DNA from: Paenibacillus stellifer
Lineage (GTDB): Bacteria > Bacillota > Bacilli > Paenibacillales > Paenibacillaceae
Direction: 5' to 3'
Assembly (NCBI RefSeq): GCF_000758685.1
Contig: NZ_CP009286.1
Coordinates: 4,618,501 to 4,682,500, forward strand
Length of the DNA stretch: 64,000 bases
Under the pieces are notes generated by a model. The model was not told the DNA's origin. It saw only the letters and a list, made by a program, of their open reading frames with translations, and searched no databases. Both the position numbers and the translations under genes were made by a program. How positions within the stretch are numbered: position 1 is the stretch's first letter; each line of letters opens with the position of its first letter. Of the stretch, positions 1-9,565 are shown one piece after another.

Positions 1-1843
1 GAAGCGGATCGACCGTTCCAGGTGTAGCTGGCAGCAGTCCGGCGCTGGTCTTGATCATCTGAGTTGTGCCGTCAGTAGGCGCCTTATAGAAAATGCCCTT
101 ATTCGCAACGGTCTCCCCATCGTTGTCGTAGGAAGCGACGGCAATTTCCTTGCGTGTATTGGTCGCGATAACCAGAGCCCGTCCTCCGCCATTGGCCATA
201 CCGGCGCTGTATATGCGGAAGATGTTCTCATTCTCTACAAGTTGTGTGCCGTAATTCGCGTTGAAGTCGGCAACTGTACTGCTGCCATTGGCGGAATTGA
301 TCACCCAGAAGACGATTGTCTGGCCCGATTTGATGAGAATGTCCTCACGATCAGTCGGCCAGATAACATCGGCATCCGGTCCCGAAGCGGTGTAGCGGTA
401 CATCAGCTTATAGTCTTTCAGGTTGATGTCGCGATCACTGTTGTTATACAGCTCGACGAATTCGTAGCCGTCTGCGCTGCCGATATTGGTGGAATCAGGC
501 ACCAGTTCGGTAATAAGCAGACGCGGCGCTTTGGTATCATCGCCTCCCTGAACTGTGACCGCTACGGAATAATTCGGCGTAACCGCCAGTTGCTTGCCAT
601 CGCTGGCTTCGATCCGGTATTCCAGCTCAGCGGATGTAAGCTCTAATGATGGAATAACCGCGCTATACCGGCTGCCAACGCTCTGTGCCATGACCAGTTT
701 GCGGTATTCGCCCTGTCCGCCGAGACGATAATAGACCGCCGCCGTTACTGTAGGCTGCTCATCCGTAATCTCGGCTTCAATTGTCAGGTTCTGGCGCGAA
801 TCGGCTGATGTCACTGGCTGATGGACGATAACCGGCGGCTGATCCGCTACCTCTCCGACGGCAACAGTGTACGGTTGCGTATCTACGGTATGCTCCGAAT
901 CCCGCGCTTCAATGTAGTAGGTCAGCTCATTGCCATGGAGCGCTGAACCCGGGATGACAGCGCTGAACGCGCGTTCCCCGTTCGCATTCATCGGAACCCA
1001 CTCGAAGTCGGTTCCACCGGCTTTGTAATAGACGTCTCCCGTAACCGTCTCCGATGCATAGACGGAACCGATGACGGAAGCATCCGGATTGACAATGGAT
1101 GCGCTGATTGCGAGATTCTCTGAAGGCGCAGCGTTCTTCACCGGCTGATGCGAAATATAGGGCGGCAGATTGTCCTCGCCCGACAGCATAAACAGCTGTC
1201 CGGCCTGGGCTCTGCCCGGCGTCGGCGGACTTTGGACGGCGAACTTCGCCTCATCCGATCCGCTTGCTCCAGGCATATACTGAACGCCCAGACCGGCCCC
1301 GATATCCGCTTTCAAGTATGCGGCCGAGGCGATTTCGGTTCCGTCGGCGCGGCGAACGGCAATCGCCCGGTTGCCACTGTTGTAGAACCCGTCGAACCCG
1401 GTCAGCTGAATGACATCGAGATCGCTGAGCGCCGTTCCGAACTTGGCATTAAAGTCGGCAAGCGTCTTTGGAGCGGTCGTATTAATATTATTCCAGACTA
1501 CCAGCAGCCTTCCGGGGCCAATCGTGGCCGCAGGCAAATTCAATTGCGCATCCGGCTTGCTGTTATCCGTATACCGATACAGCAGCTTATACTGGCTCAG
1601 ATCAAGCGGCGAATCGGATGCATTGAACAATTCAAAGAACTCAAAATCATCCGTTCCCGAATTATCGGGATGAATTTCCGTTATGTACAGCTCGGGCCCT
1701 GCCTGCTGTGCTGGCTCCGCCTGGACGGTTGCTGGCATAACCAGCGTTCCCATTGCCAAGCTAAGCGCCATCACTCCTGACATGATCCGGCTGGCGGTTC
1801 TTTTGCCGATCCGTCTCCAAGACTTACTTCGCGTGCTCTCCAA
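1..1843 (-). CDS. Secreted lamin-tail-domain protein, C-terminus beyond the left edge
   Basis: The open frame runs off the left edge, so only the N-terminal ~614 residues are seen. The start is a TTG at 1841-1843 preceded by a GGGGAG/GAAGGGAAG ribosome site. It gives a basic N-terminus (MESTRSKSWRR) and a hydrophobic signal segment ending near VQAEP. A lamin-tail domain follows at once (ELYITEIHPDNSG, then EFFELFN and a VVWNN strand), then Ig-like stretches with YYIEARD and YRIEASD motifs, then a second lamin-tail domain (LLITELVPDSTN, YEFVELYNNSD). Lamin-tail domains in bacteria occur on large exported enzymes such as nucleases and phosphatases. The catalytic part, if any, is missing here, so the function is unknown. 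Secretion is well supported. Confidence 0.8.
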   Translation of the reverse strand, partial: MESTRSKSWRRIGKRTASRIMSGVMALSLAMGTLVMPATVQAEPAQQAGPELYITEIHPDNSGTDDFEFFELFNASDSPLDLSQYKLLYRYTDNSKPDAQLNLPAATIGPGRLLVVWNNINTTAPKTLADFNAKFGTALSDLDVIQLTGFDGFYNSGNRAIAVRRADGTEIASAAYLKADIGAGLGVQYMPGASGSDEAKFAVQSPPTPGRAQAGQLFMLSGEDNLPPYISHQPVKNAAPSENLAISASIVNPDASVIGSVYASETVTGDVYYKAGGTDFEWVPMNANGERAFSAVIPGSALHGNELTYYIEARDSEHTVDTQPYTVAVGEVADQPPVIVHQPVTSADSRQNLTIEAEITDEQPTVTAAVYYRLGGQGEYRKLVMAQSVGSRYSAVIPSLELTSAELEYRIEASDGKQLAVTPNYSVAVTVQGGDDTKAPRLLITELVPDSTNIGSADGYEFVELYNNSDRDINLKDYKLMYRYTASGPDADVIWPTDREDILIKSGQTIVFWVINSANGSSTVADFNANYGTQLVENENIFRIYSAGMANGGGRALVIATNTRKEIAVASYDNDGETVANKGIFYKAPTDGTTQMIKTSAGLLPATPGTVDPL

Positions 1844-2096
1844 CTTCCCTTCACTCCCCAGTGTGATAGATTCTCGCTGCCTGAATATCCCTACGGACTG
1901 CAACGCATAAATTTTAATATAAAGGTGGAATGTTAAATCTATCCGGTCAGAAGGTTAATGCTGTGAAAAGAAAAGCTATATTCAGAGCGAGCGACTGGGG
2001 TGCGTGTGTGGTGATGATGCGCTGGAACTACAGCATTGGCCGCAACGATTGCAGAATATGAGGGGGCCGAGGCTTGGAAGTTTCTATGTTCTGATA

Positions 2097-2137
2097 TCAA
2101 AAAAACAAAGACTGCCGGGAAAATTCCCGACAGTCTC
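2097..2137 (-). terminator. Rho-independent terminator of the mannanase gene
   Basis: A 12-bp stem (2110-2121 with 2124-2135, one C/A mismatch) is followed on the minus strand by a T-rich tail at 2099-2109. It lies about 35 bases past the mannanase stop codon and faces the right way to end that transcript. Confidence 0.88.
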
Positions 2138-2171
2138 CACCGCTCGTCTCTTTTGGAGATTAGCGACTGTA

Positions 2172-5100
2172 CTAGAAATTCAATTTGAAGTTGGTGATCT
2201 CCAGGGTTCCAGCCGCTGCTGTCTCGCCGGCACCGGTGTATACCTTGTACTCAATACCCCGGATATCCGTCAGCTTGGACACGGCCGCGCTGTTCACCCA
2301 CTCGGTAAGCGCAGATTTCCAGATCGGAGAATTGAAGTCGTAAGTGACATCCACACTCTCTCCGGGAGCAATGATTCTCTCGAACGAAGGATCAGTTGCC
2401 GTCTGGCCGCCTGTCTCTTCCCATGTCCAGTTAGTGCCGACTCTCAGAACCAGGGATACATGGATGGGAGACGTTCCCTTATTGGTCAAAGTGCTCGAGA
2501 GACTGGCATACTTCGACCAGTCATCTCCGATGCCAAGTCCTGTTTTGGTCTCGGTTCCCACACCGGCCGCCTTCGTATCGCTCAATGTAGAAGCGTAATT
2601 AACGAAGATGGTCTCGCCATTGAGTCCGCTCGATACGTTCGCCGTAAAGGAAGACTCTACGAAGGTCCAAGGATAATAACTTGCCGTCTTCGGACGGTTC
2701 ATTTCGGCAATGGTCGAAGCGTAGGCATCCGCGGCCAGATCGAAGCTGATCGTATGCAACTGGAGGCTTCCTTCAACACCGCCGCTTCCGCCTTGAACCC
2801 GCAGGATGATCCGGTTAACGTCTTTGTTGACAAGTCCGGTCAAAGGTACCGTTACCATGGTTGTGGTCTTCGCCGGAATTTTGACGTATTGTCCAAGCTC
2901 TACCCATTTCCAGTCACCGTCTTTAACAATCGGCTGCAATTGGATCTCGACAGCGTTCGGATTGGTTACGATCAGGTTCATGTTGGAATATGTGCTCCAG
3001 TCCACTGTCGGAACCGGGTCAACTTGGAAGCTTGGATAATTCTCCGTCTTCAGGTTAAAGGTCATGTTCAAGCCGCCGTTATCAAGCGGTGTAAGCTGAG
3101 CAACCGTGCCTGCGGCTGGTTTGTCGGCGCCATTGATACCGACATACCAGGTCGAATAATCAGCGATGATTCCCGGATCAATCTCCGGCAGCTGAGTTGG
3201 GTCGCCTGTAGTTACCGTTACCGCGTTGCTGGCATCCGACAGGTTGCCCGAATCATCGAACGCCTTCACAGTGAACGTATAAGCTGTGCTGCTCTCAAGG
3301 CCCGATACGATCAGGCGGGTGGCATCGGTCGTGCCGACTTTGACCCCGTCCTGATACACATAGTATCCGGTTACACCAACATTGTCCGTAGATGCTGTCC
3401 AGGTCAGAGTAGCGGTCGTGATCGCCGGAACTACGGCCAATCCGGCCGGAGCTGTAGGCGCCGTATGATCATTGCTGTCCGCTGTCGTAACGATGACCGC
3501 GTTGCTAGCTGCGGATGCATTGCCTGCGGCGTCAATGGCCTTCACCGTAAAGGTGTAAGCTGTGTTGGCCTTCAGTCCTGTCACGGTATAGCTGTTCGTC
3601 GGACTAATGGCAACCAGATTGCCATTTTGATAGACGTTGTAGCCGGTTACGGCAACATTGTCTGTCGAAGCTCCCCATGTCAGTGCGACCGAGGAGTAAG
3701 AAGGCGAAGTGCCTGCAAGGGCCGTAGGTACTGTAGGCGCCTCGGTATCCGTCGGGACATCGTCATACACTGTGCAGATTTTGGAAGTTGCCTTGATTCC
3801 ATATGTTCCGTTAATGATAGCCTGGCCTTGCTCGGTCAAGCTCGTTCCAGCCCAGTCGTTGGCCATGTCGAGATATGCAAGATCAGTGCTGTTGCCCTTC
3901 CAGGACCATCCGAGATAGCCTACGCTCTTCTCTTGGGAGTAACTCATAATGGTAGCTTCATCAACATCACCGTTCGTGTGCTTGATTCCGAACTCGCCAA
4001 TGACCACGGCCAGATTCTTGTTCAGCACATTGTCGATGTTGCTCTTGACTGTTGTTGCATCGCCTCCGGCATATTCATACATATGAATCGAGAACATCGT
4101 ATTTTTGAGCGGGTCCGCATTAAATACCTGTGTTCCGTAATCAGAGATCGATTTCGGGTACTGTCCCCATCCGGCGGCATCAACCATGATGGTATTCTTG
4201 ATCCCCGCATTACGAAGCTTGGGAATAACGGATTTGTATCCGTCTGCCCAGCCAGCGCCATCCCACGGGCCGTACCATTCGTTCGCGATATTAAGGATGA
4301 CCGTCTTCTCTTTCCCGATCAGCGCGCTCTTCATTTCGATCCAGTAATTAGCGGCATTTTCTAAATCTGATGCGCTTTCCGATCCTGTTGCGTCATGAAC
4401 TTCCAGAATGACGATCAGCTTGTTCTGTTCGGACAAGGTGATCAGGTTCTGAATAGCGGCCAAGCTGTCCTTGGTCCACTGTTGACCGTTCGAGAGCACA
4501 ATTCTGATCGTATTCGCTTTGGTTGCGGCAATTGCCGGAATAGCAACCGACTCTTGGCCCTTATACCAATTGTAAGCGTGATTGATTCCTCTCATGACAA
4601 ATGGATTGCCATTAGCGTCATAGAGCGTGTTGCCGCTGATGTAGAAACCATCATGCGGCGAATTAGCACTGGTCGTAACCTGCAGCGCGCTGCTGGCCGC
4701 CGATGTATTGCCTGCTGCGTCCTTGGCCTTTACCGTGAAGGTGTATGCCGTACTTGCAGCCAGACCGGTTACGGTATAGCTCGTCGTTGTGCTGGTGCCT
4801 GCCAGCGTCTGGCCATTGTAGATTTCATAGCCCGTTACGCCAACATTGTCCGTCGAAGCAGTCCAGCTAAGGCTAACCGTTGTAGCCGTCTTTGAGGCAG
4901 CGGTTACATTTGTCGGAGCCGTAGGGGCCGTAGTATCTGTAGACGGAGGATTCGTTGTAACTTGTACCGCGCTGCTGGCCGCCGACACATTGCCCGCTGC
5001 GTCCTTGGCTTTGACCGTGAAGGTGTATGCCGTGCTCGCAGTCAGACCGGTTACCGTATAGCTCGTCGTTGTGCTGGTGCCTGCCAGAGTCGAACCATTG

Positions 5101-6695
5101 TAAACTTCATACCCTGTTACACCGACATTGTCCGTCGAAGCAGTCCAGCTCAGGCTAACCGTTGTAGCCGTCTTCGAGGCAGCGGTTACATTTGTCGGAG
5201 CCGTTGGGGCCGTTGTATCGACAGAAGGAGGATTCGTCGTAACTTGTACCGCGCTGCTGGCTGCCGATACATTGCCCGCCGCGTCCTTGGCTTTGACCGT
5301 AAAGCTGTACGCCATGCTCGCGGTCAGACCTGTTACCGTATAGCTCGTTGTTGTGCTGGTGCCTGCCAGCACCGAGCCATTGTAGATTTCATAGCCCGTT
5401 ACGCCGACATTGTCTGTCGAAGCGGTCCAACTGAGGCTGACCGTCGTATCCGTCTTCGAAGCGGCGGTTACGCTCGATGGTGCAGTAGGAGCGGTGTTAT
5501 CCGCATCTTCAACAACTGTAAATTTCCATTTCTGCTGCGCATTTCCGTTGTCGGTCCATAGTTGAACATTGGCTCCGTCAGCGGTAGAACCGCCTGCTAC
5601 ATCCAGAACTTTACCGCTGGATTTGGCGATCAGTTTATAATAGCCGCCACCGATGTCAACAATCTTCCACATTTGACTTGTTGAACCATTGTCAGTCAAT
5701 TGCTGCACATTTCCTCCATCTGCTGTGGAGCCTTGTGCTACATCCAGAGCCTTGCCGCTGGACTGTACAATCAATTTATAGTAGCCGTCTCCGACGCTGA
5801 CAACTCTCCATTTCTGTTGTGCATTGCCATTGTCGGTCCACTGCTGCACATTTGCGCCATCAGCGGTTGATCCCCCGGCCACATCCAGATTTTTACCGCT
5901 GTGCTGCGCCGTAAGCTTGTACACAGTTCCCGAAATAATGTTGGATTCGGAGGCACTCGTCGTAACGCTTACCGAGTTGCTTGCCGCCGATACATTGCCC
6001 GCAGCATCTCTCGCTTTGACCGTGAAGTTATACAGCGTGCTCGCTGTCAGGCCTGTAACAAGATAAGTGGTCGTTGAACTCGAACCTACAAGCGTTGTTC
6101 CCTCGTAGATATCATAGCCAATTACGCCTGTGTCATCAGTCGAAGCGGTCCAGGCCAGAGTTGCTGTCGTATCCGACTTGCTGGTGCTTGCCAGGTTGGT
6201 CGGAGCCGTCGGAGCTGTGAGATCGCTGGAATCAGCTTTAAGTACTTCGAACTCCCAGAGCGAGTATCCATAATTGGTCGATCTCTGTGTTCCATACATT
6301 CTTACATATCTTGCGTTATTCGTCGCAAAAGAAATATTGTCGATGCCTCCATCACCTTCCGTGGTGGCATAAACGGTAGTCCAGGTCGTATTATCAGTTG
6401 AAACTTGAATTTGGTACGCCTTCGCGTATGCAACTTCCCAATTCAGCTTTACTCCGTTAACGGGAGTGACTGCGCCAAGATCGACGCTGATCCACTGCGG
6501 ATCGGAATAGACTGATGACCATCTTGTCGATGAGTCCCCGTCCACCGCCATTTGAGGCGTCTTACCGGAATCTTCAGTCGAGCTCGCGGTGACGGATTGA
6601 TTAAGAGCCGCATTCGTTGCAGCGCTTACATAGAGAGTCGGCATCATGCCGATAACCATCATCACCATGAGCAAGCTAATAAAACCCTTCTTCAT
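2172..6695 (-). CDS. Secreted multi-modular GH5 (subfamily 8-like) beta-mannanase
   Basis: This 1507-residue exported glycoside hydrolase is predicted to cut beta-1,4-mannan outside the cell. Module order: signal peptide (1-25), discoidin/F5-8C-like carbohydrate module (~26-155), fibronectin III (~158-245), ricin-type beta-trefoil of the CBM13 kind with repeated GKxLDVAxGST motifs (~251-393), three nearly identical fibronectin III repeats (~397-670), GH5 catalytic domain (~680-968), two more fibronectin III (~972-1155) and a ~340-residue C-terminal region that looks like two beta-sandwich binding modules. The catalytic domain opens with [17 protein letters not shown], as in Bacillus alkaline mannanases. 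The acid/base Glu sits in NIANEWYG (~805) and the nucleophile Glu in VIGEFG (~900). GGAGG lies 7 bases before the ATG. The mannan specificity is a family inference. Confidence 0.9.
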   Translation of the reverse strand: MKKGFISLLMVMMVIGMMPTLYVSAATNAALNQSVTASSTEDSGKTPQMAVDGDSSTRWSSVYSDPQWISVDLGAVTPVNGVKLNWEVAYAKAYQIQVSTDNTTWTTVYATTEGDGGIDNISFATNNARYVRMYGTQRSTNYGYSLWEFEVLKADSSDLTAPTAPTNLASTSKSDTTATLAWTASTDDTGVIGYDIYEGTTLVGSSSTTTYLVTGLTASTLYNFTVKARDAAGNVSAASNSVSVTTSASESNIISGTVYKLTAQHSGKNLDVAGGSTADGANVQQWTDNGNAQQKWRVVSVGDGYYKLIVQSSGKALDVAQGSTADGGNVQQLTDNGSTSQMWKIVDIGGGYYKLIAKSSGKVLDVAGGSTADGANVQLWTDNGNAQQKWKFTVVEDADNTAPTAPSSVTAASKTDTTVSLSWTASTDNVGVTGYEIYNGSVLAGTSTTTSYTVTGLTASMAYSFTVKAKDAAGNVSAASSAVQVTTNPPSVDTTAPTAPTNVTAASKTATTVSLSWTASTDNVGVTGYEVYNGSTLAGTSTTTSYTVTGLTASTAYTFTVKAKDAAGNVSAASSAVQVTTNPPSTDTTAPTAPTNVTAASKTATTVSLSWTASTDNVGVTGYEIYNGQTLAGTSTTTSYTVTGLAASTAYTFTVKAKDAAGNTSAASSALQVTTSANSPHDGFYISGNTLYDANGNPFVMRGINHAYNWYKGQESVAIPAIAATKANTIRIVLSNGQQWTKDSLAAIQNLITLSEQNKLIVILEVHDATGSESASDLENAANYWIEMKSALIGKEKTVILNIANEWYGPWDGAGWADGYKSVIPKLRNAGIKNTIMVDAAGWGQYPKSISDYGTQVFNADPLKNTMFSIHMYEYAGGDATTVKSNIDNVLNKNLAVVIGEFGIKHTNGDVDEATIMSYSQEKSVGYLGWSWKGNSTDLAYLDMANDWAGTSLTEQGQAIINGTYGIKATSKICTVYDDVPTDTEAPTVPTALAGTSPSYSSVALTWGASTDNVAVTGYNVYQNGNLVAISPTNSYTVTGLKANTAYTFTVKAIDAAGNASAASNAVIVTTADSNDHTAPTAPAGLAVVPAITTATLTWTASTDNVGVTGYYVYQDGVKVGTTDATRLIVSGLESSTAYTFTVKAFDDSGNLSDASNAVTVTTGDPTQLPEIDPGIIADYSTWYVGINGADKPAAGTVAQLTPLDNGGLNMTFNLKTENYPSFQVDPVPTVDWSTYSNMNLIVTNPNAVEIQLQPIVKDGDWKWVELGQYVKIPAKTTTMVTVPLTGLVNKDVNRIILRVQGGSGGVEGSLQLHTISFDLAADAYASTIAEMNRPKTASYYPWTFVESSFTANVSSGLNGETIFVNYASTLSDTKAAGVGTETKTGLGIGDDWSKYASLSSTLTNKGTSPIHVSLVLRVGTNWTWEETGGQTATDPSFERIIAPGESVDVTYDFNSPIWKSALTEWVNSAAVSKLTDIRGIEYKVYTGAGETAAAGTLEITNFKLNF
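4675..5500. repeat. Three tandem near-identical fibronectin III repeat units
   Basis: Inside the mannanase gene, three consecutive units of about 282 bases encode almost the same fibronectin III module ([17 protein letters not shown], then TSYTVTGL, then [11 protein letters not shown]). The DNA itself is highly conserved between units, including at third codon positions, which points to recent internal duplication or gene conversion. Such repeats can recombine and change linker length. Confidence 0.85.
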
Positions 6696-7082
6696 ATACG
6701 AACCTCCAAGATTATTTGTTTGTTCTTGGTATATCCCTTACGCATATTCGGTCTGTTCATGCTGAATAATGAGCATCTATTCAAATTTCATAACCGAGAC
6801 GGACTCACCCTCCTCCTCTCACACCTAATTTCAGTTACGAAACAAGAACCAAACAAAATTAATAACAAAATAGTTATATAAAAATATGATAAGCGCTTTC
6901 AAAAAGCAGATTAACCGAAACCATCCAACAATAACCGCCAATCTTCGAAAATTTCTGACAAATAAATCCTTTGCTTCTATATTGATTATATATTGTTATT
7001 CATAAAATCAATATGTTTGGCTAACAAATAATTATTTTTTCCTATTAATCCTGATAAATGGACCCAGCGGACTAATTACAGA
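6696..7082. other. AT-rich intergenic region upstream of the mannanase gene
   Basis: No gene is supported here. It holds the mannanase ribosome site (GGAGG at about 6703-6707 on the minus strand) and a candidate catabolite operator at 6888-6903. The stretch between them is AT-rich and must contain the promoter, but no clear -35/-10 pair stands out. Confidence 0.5.
6888..6903. promoter_or_regulatory. Candidate CcpA catabolite-responsive element (cre)
   Basis: The minus strand reads TTGAAAGCGCTTATC, close to the Bacillus cre consensus WTGNAANCGNWNNCW with mismatches only in the last two positions and a perfect AAGCGCTT core. It lies about 200 bases upstream of the mannanase start, a sensible place for carbon catabolite control of a polysaccharide-degrading enzyme. 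Confidence 0.5.
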
Positions 7083-7136
7083 CAAAAAAGGCCAACTGCC
7101 TCCCCATCCTTCGTAGGAGGTAATTATGCCTTTTCC
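7083..7136 (-). terminator. Terminator between the VOC/MerR operon and the mannanase gene
   Basis: An outer stem AAAAAGGC/GCCTTTT (7085-7092 with 7128-7134) and an inner stem TGCCTCC/GGAGGTA (7097-7103 with 7116-7122, one G-T pair) form a hairpin. On the minus strand a run of T residues follows, about 60 bases past the end of the VOC gene. It may work in both directions. Confidence 0.6.
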
Positions 7137-7194
7137 AAAAAGTACAATTTATTTAGAGTGTTCTGCTGCCAGTCAGGTTGCTCGCATCACTCTA

Positions 7195-7550
7195 TCAATC
7201 GCAATATTGTGGAAGTAAATCAACAAAAAAACTGACCGTATTGCCATCGGGATCATTCATCAAAAAGGATCGTACCCCCACGGTTTATCGCTCGGTGGAG
7301 AAATCGCTTGCAAACCGAGGTTAACCAGTCTGCGATATTCATCATCCACATTCTCGACCGCATAAATGAGTGCCGCGTTACTCGTTGACGGCGCCTCCAC
7401 ATCGTTCAGCTTATGAATAATGAGCTGCGCCGCATAAAAACGATAATCCACGCCCCCGTCCACCTCAGGCTCCTGTTCGAATAACTTCTTGTAGAACTCC
7501 ACGAGTTCTGTGATATTATGCGTTAGAATGCAAGCTCCATGAAGCTTCAT
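7195..7550 (-). pseudogene. VOC (glyoxalase-fold) protein gene with a -1 frameshift
   Basis: The N-terminal 90 or so residues (MKLHGACILTHNITELVEFYKKLF...) are a VOC/glyoxalase-fold protein. After ...ISPPSDKPWG the frame goes to a quick stop at 7260. In the next frame the expected ending VRSFLMNDPDGNTVSFFVDL continues to a stop at 7195. One base is missing in a run of five C (plus strand, 7275-7279). The ATG overlaps the stop of the MerR gene by four bases (ATGA), so the two form one operon. The break is either a true mutation or a homopolymer sequencing error. Confidence 0.8.
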
Positions 7551-8566
7551 ACTGACCTCCTCCTGATTGGCTGTACTTTTATCGGAAACAGCAGGTCAAG
7601 CTGCATCGTATGGATGTCAAAATCCGCTTTCTGAACGTTATTGATGTAATTCAACTGCTCCTCCAGCGCCCAATCCATCCCCTCAACATGCGGAGTACAG
7701 CGTATCGAGCCCCAGTCATTGGCATATTGTTCATGATCCACAACCCAATTATGTAACAAGCCCCAATGATCGAAGCTGCCAAAAGTAATGGCATGTGCGG
7801 CGTACAGCCCACCATGAAATTGGATTTTTTGGAGTGGAGCAGGCACCTCCATATGTTCCGGAATAGACACCCACATTTCATATCCGGTAGATGACGCGCC
7901 ATAGTCTGCATGTTGAATCGGATTATTGAAGCCAAAATGCCTGATATCAGGCTTGATCCTCAGCAACCCGCTTTCTTGAACGAATTGATTCAATACTCTG
8001 CCTGCATGCTCTTCGCAATCTTCACCGATATAATGGCTTGACGCGACCGTCATCGGCGGAAGATAAATGATTCTCACATCCAGCGGCTTGGTTAAGCCTT
8101 CGCTGGCCTTGTTCAGTTCTTCCATTGACTTGTCCACCTTTATCACTTTTTTGGTCAAAGACAAGGAGTTAACCAGCAGAAGCACGGATTCGTCAGCGAA
8201 CAAATCGGGTCTTATTCGGAGATTTGTTTTTTCCTGCAAAATATCAATGAACCGACTTATTATGGATCTGATCGTTGATAAAGATGTGATTTCATCGTTT
8301 AATTCATCGATATTCTGTTTAAAGACTTCAATCGCCGTAGCAACGTCTTGATTGTTCAGAACATTACAGATTTGCTTAACTGGAATACGCAGTTTCCGTA
8401 GGATAATAATTTGCTGCAATCGTTGAAGAGCGGTCTCATCATACACACGGTATGAATAGTCCTCCTTCCTGAGACTTTTGATCAGTCCGATTTGTTCGTA
8501 ATATCGCAGCATCCTTGGTGAAATCCCCAGATCTTTGGATACTGCGGTTATCGTCTGCAACTCCAC
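7547..8566 (-). CDS. MerR-family regulator with GyrI-like effector domain
   Basis: The first ~70 residues are a MerR winged helix (GISPRMLRYYEQIGLIKS... YRVYDETALQRLQQI), then a coiled-coil linker, then a C-terminal GyrI/BmrR-like ligand pocket (~165-320, with PPMTVASSHYIGEDC and GYEMWVSIPE). Such proteins bind hydrophobic compounds and activate their own operon by untwisting a long-spacer promoter. The start is GTG with GAGGAGG upstream. The 339-residue length suits a MerR-GyrI fusion. Its promoter at 8591-8621 has the 19-bp spacer typical of MerR control. The downstream VOC gene is translationally coupled but frameshifted. The ligand cannot be told from sequence. Confidence 0.88.
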   Translation of the reverse strand: MELQTITAVSKDLGISPRMLRYYEQIGLIKSLRKEDYSYRVYDETALQRLQQIIILRKLRIPVKQICNVLNNQDVATAIEVFKQNIDELNDEITSLSTIRSIISRFIDILQEKTNLRIRPDLFADESVLLLVNSLSLTKKVIKVDKSMEELNKASEGLTKPLDVRIIYLPPMTVASSHYIGEDCEEHAGRVLNQFVQESGLLRIKPDIRHFGFNNPIQHADYGASSTGYEMWVSIPEHMEVPAPLQKIQFHGGLYAAHAITFGSFDHWGLLHNWVVDHEQYANDWGSIRCTPHVEGMDWALEEQLNYINNVQKADFDIHTMQLDLLFPIKVQPIRRRSV

Positions 8567-8590
8567 GCCTGCTTCCTCCTCTCCCCACGA

Positions 8591-8621
8591 AGTATAAAGT
8601 GCGACACGGTGTCAAAGTCAA
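8591..8621 (-). promoter_or_regulatory. MerR-type promoter with 19-bp spacer and internal palindrome
   Basis: On the minus strand, -35 TTGACT (8616-8621) and -10 TATACT (8591-8596) are 19 bases apart, two more than normal. The spacer carries the perfect palindrome GACACCGTGTC. This is the classic layout of a promoter remodelled by a MerR-family activator, and it sits directly before the MerR gene, so autoregulation is likely. Confidence 0.85.
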
Positions 8622-8796
8622 CCCGTCTTGATCGAGCTGCGGAAAGAACGCCTTCGTTCAATCTTTAAGGCAAATTAGTTCAAAAAATCTTCAAATCATT
8701 CGAAATTTAAAAGGTTCTTTAGGAAAAATAAAACCCTTACAATGGAAAGTGAAAATGTTCCAAATTGCTAAAATAATCAGGAGGGGGACCTATTTT

Positions 8797-9270
8797 ATGC
8801 TTAATAAGTGGATCAATAATCCAAAGCAGTAAAAGGAAAAACAGGGTGTCATTGAAATATGTGCTGGTGAAAGCACGAATTTTTTATAAGTGCAGCCTCG
8901 GATTTCAAAGCCAGCAATGCTCCAATATATGTTGCCGAAGCAGGCGCTGAGTTCACATTCACATGTGAGGTTACTCCATTTTTATCGAATGTGTATGACT
9001 GGAGCAATTATGCTGTACATTAACGATCAGAACTGGGTTAAATTCGCCTATGAAGACACAGATTTGGGATATCCTGCAGTAGTAAGTGTAGTCATACATG
9101 AAGTTAGTGATGATTGTAATGGTGAGGCTGTTCAAGCATCGATCAGTGAAAATGATACCGTATATGTCGGAATTACAGCCCAAAGTCCAAGCGGGAAAGA
9201 GTGCAAGGTACAATTCAGTCACATCGAATACTGCAATGAATCGGTTAAGAACTTTAGGAAGGGCATATAA
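8797..9270 (+). pseudogene. DUF1349 (concanavalin-like) protein, degraded
   Basis: A strong ribosome site (AGGAGGGGG) precedes ATG at 8797. The frame reads MLNKWINNPKQ, then TAA, then KEKQGVIEICAGESTNF, as in the N-terminus of DUF1349 proteins where a Trp codon would be expected at the stop. After 8885 the reading continues in another frame (SDFKASNAPIYVAEAGAEFTF... VYDWSNYA), and from about 9011 in a third (MLYINDQNWVKFAYED... to a stop at 9268-9270). The parts in order match a DUF1349 lectin-like fold (NWVKFAYE, VYVGITAQSPSGK). One stop and two frameshifts make it a clear pseudogene. The family assignment rests on motif resemblance. Confidence 0.7.
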
Positions 9271-9352
9271 CTTATCTACTCGCGAATCCGCTTGCTGATC
9301 CATCTGATTTGACCTCTATGATTGATTTCATCCTCAAACACATGAAACCACT

Positions 9353-9565
9353 TGAACGCTCCCCCACTTAGCTAACACTTGAAGTGGGGGATTCTTGGGT
9401 AATCCCTTCTACTGAGAGGAATTCATATCGATATTTTCTCACGAAAAATCGTATACCAAGCGATCCCTGCGGTTCCCGCAGTTTTCTAAAGGAACATCTG
9501 TACGGGTCATTCCCACCGTTGTATGATGCCTTAGCCAAATATCTAAGGAACGGTGGTCTTGACGT
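9353..9565 (-). ncRNA. Probable omega/reRNA guide scaffold of TnpB
   Basis: TnpB nucleases use an RNA transcribed from the 3' end of tnpB through the element's right end; the sequence just past the end is the guide. Here the non-coding stretch after the tnpB stop is about 213 bases, too long for a plain 3' end, and finishes with a 9-bp GC-rich hairpin plus a short tail (GAGCGTTCA). By analogy the RNA may begin inside the tnpB coding end. The guide would be the dinB sequence at 9333-9352. Assigned by position and structure, not by a match to a known RNA. Confidence 0.6.

Noticed and set aside
2004..4364. A 786-codon open frame on the plus strand
   Set aside because: It is antisense to the mannanase gene, reads as low-complexity Arg/Cys/Ile-rich protein with no family resemblance, and arises from the codon bias of the real gene.
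7117..7220. A 30-codon frame (MPFPKSTIY...) with GGAGG before its ATG on the plus strand
   Set aside because: The GGAGG is one arm of the terminator hairpin at 7083-7136 and the peptide has no recognisable feature.
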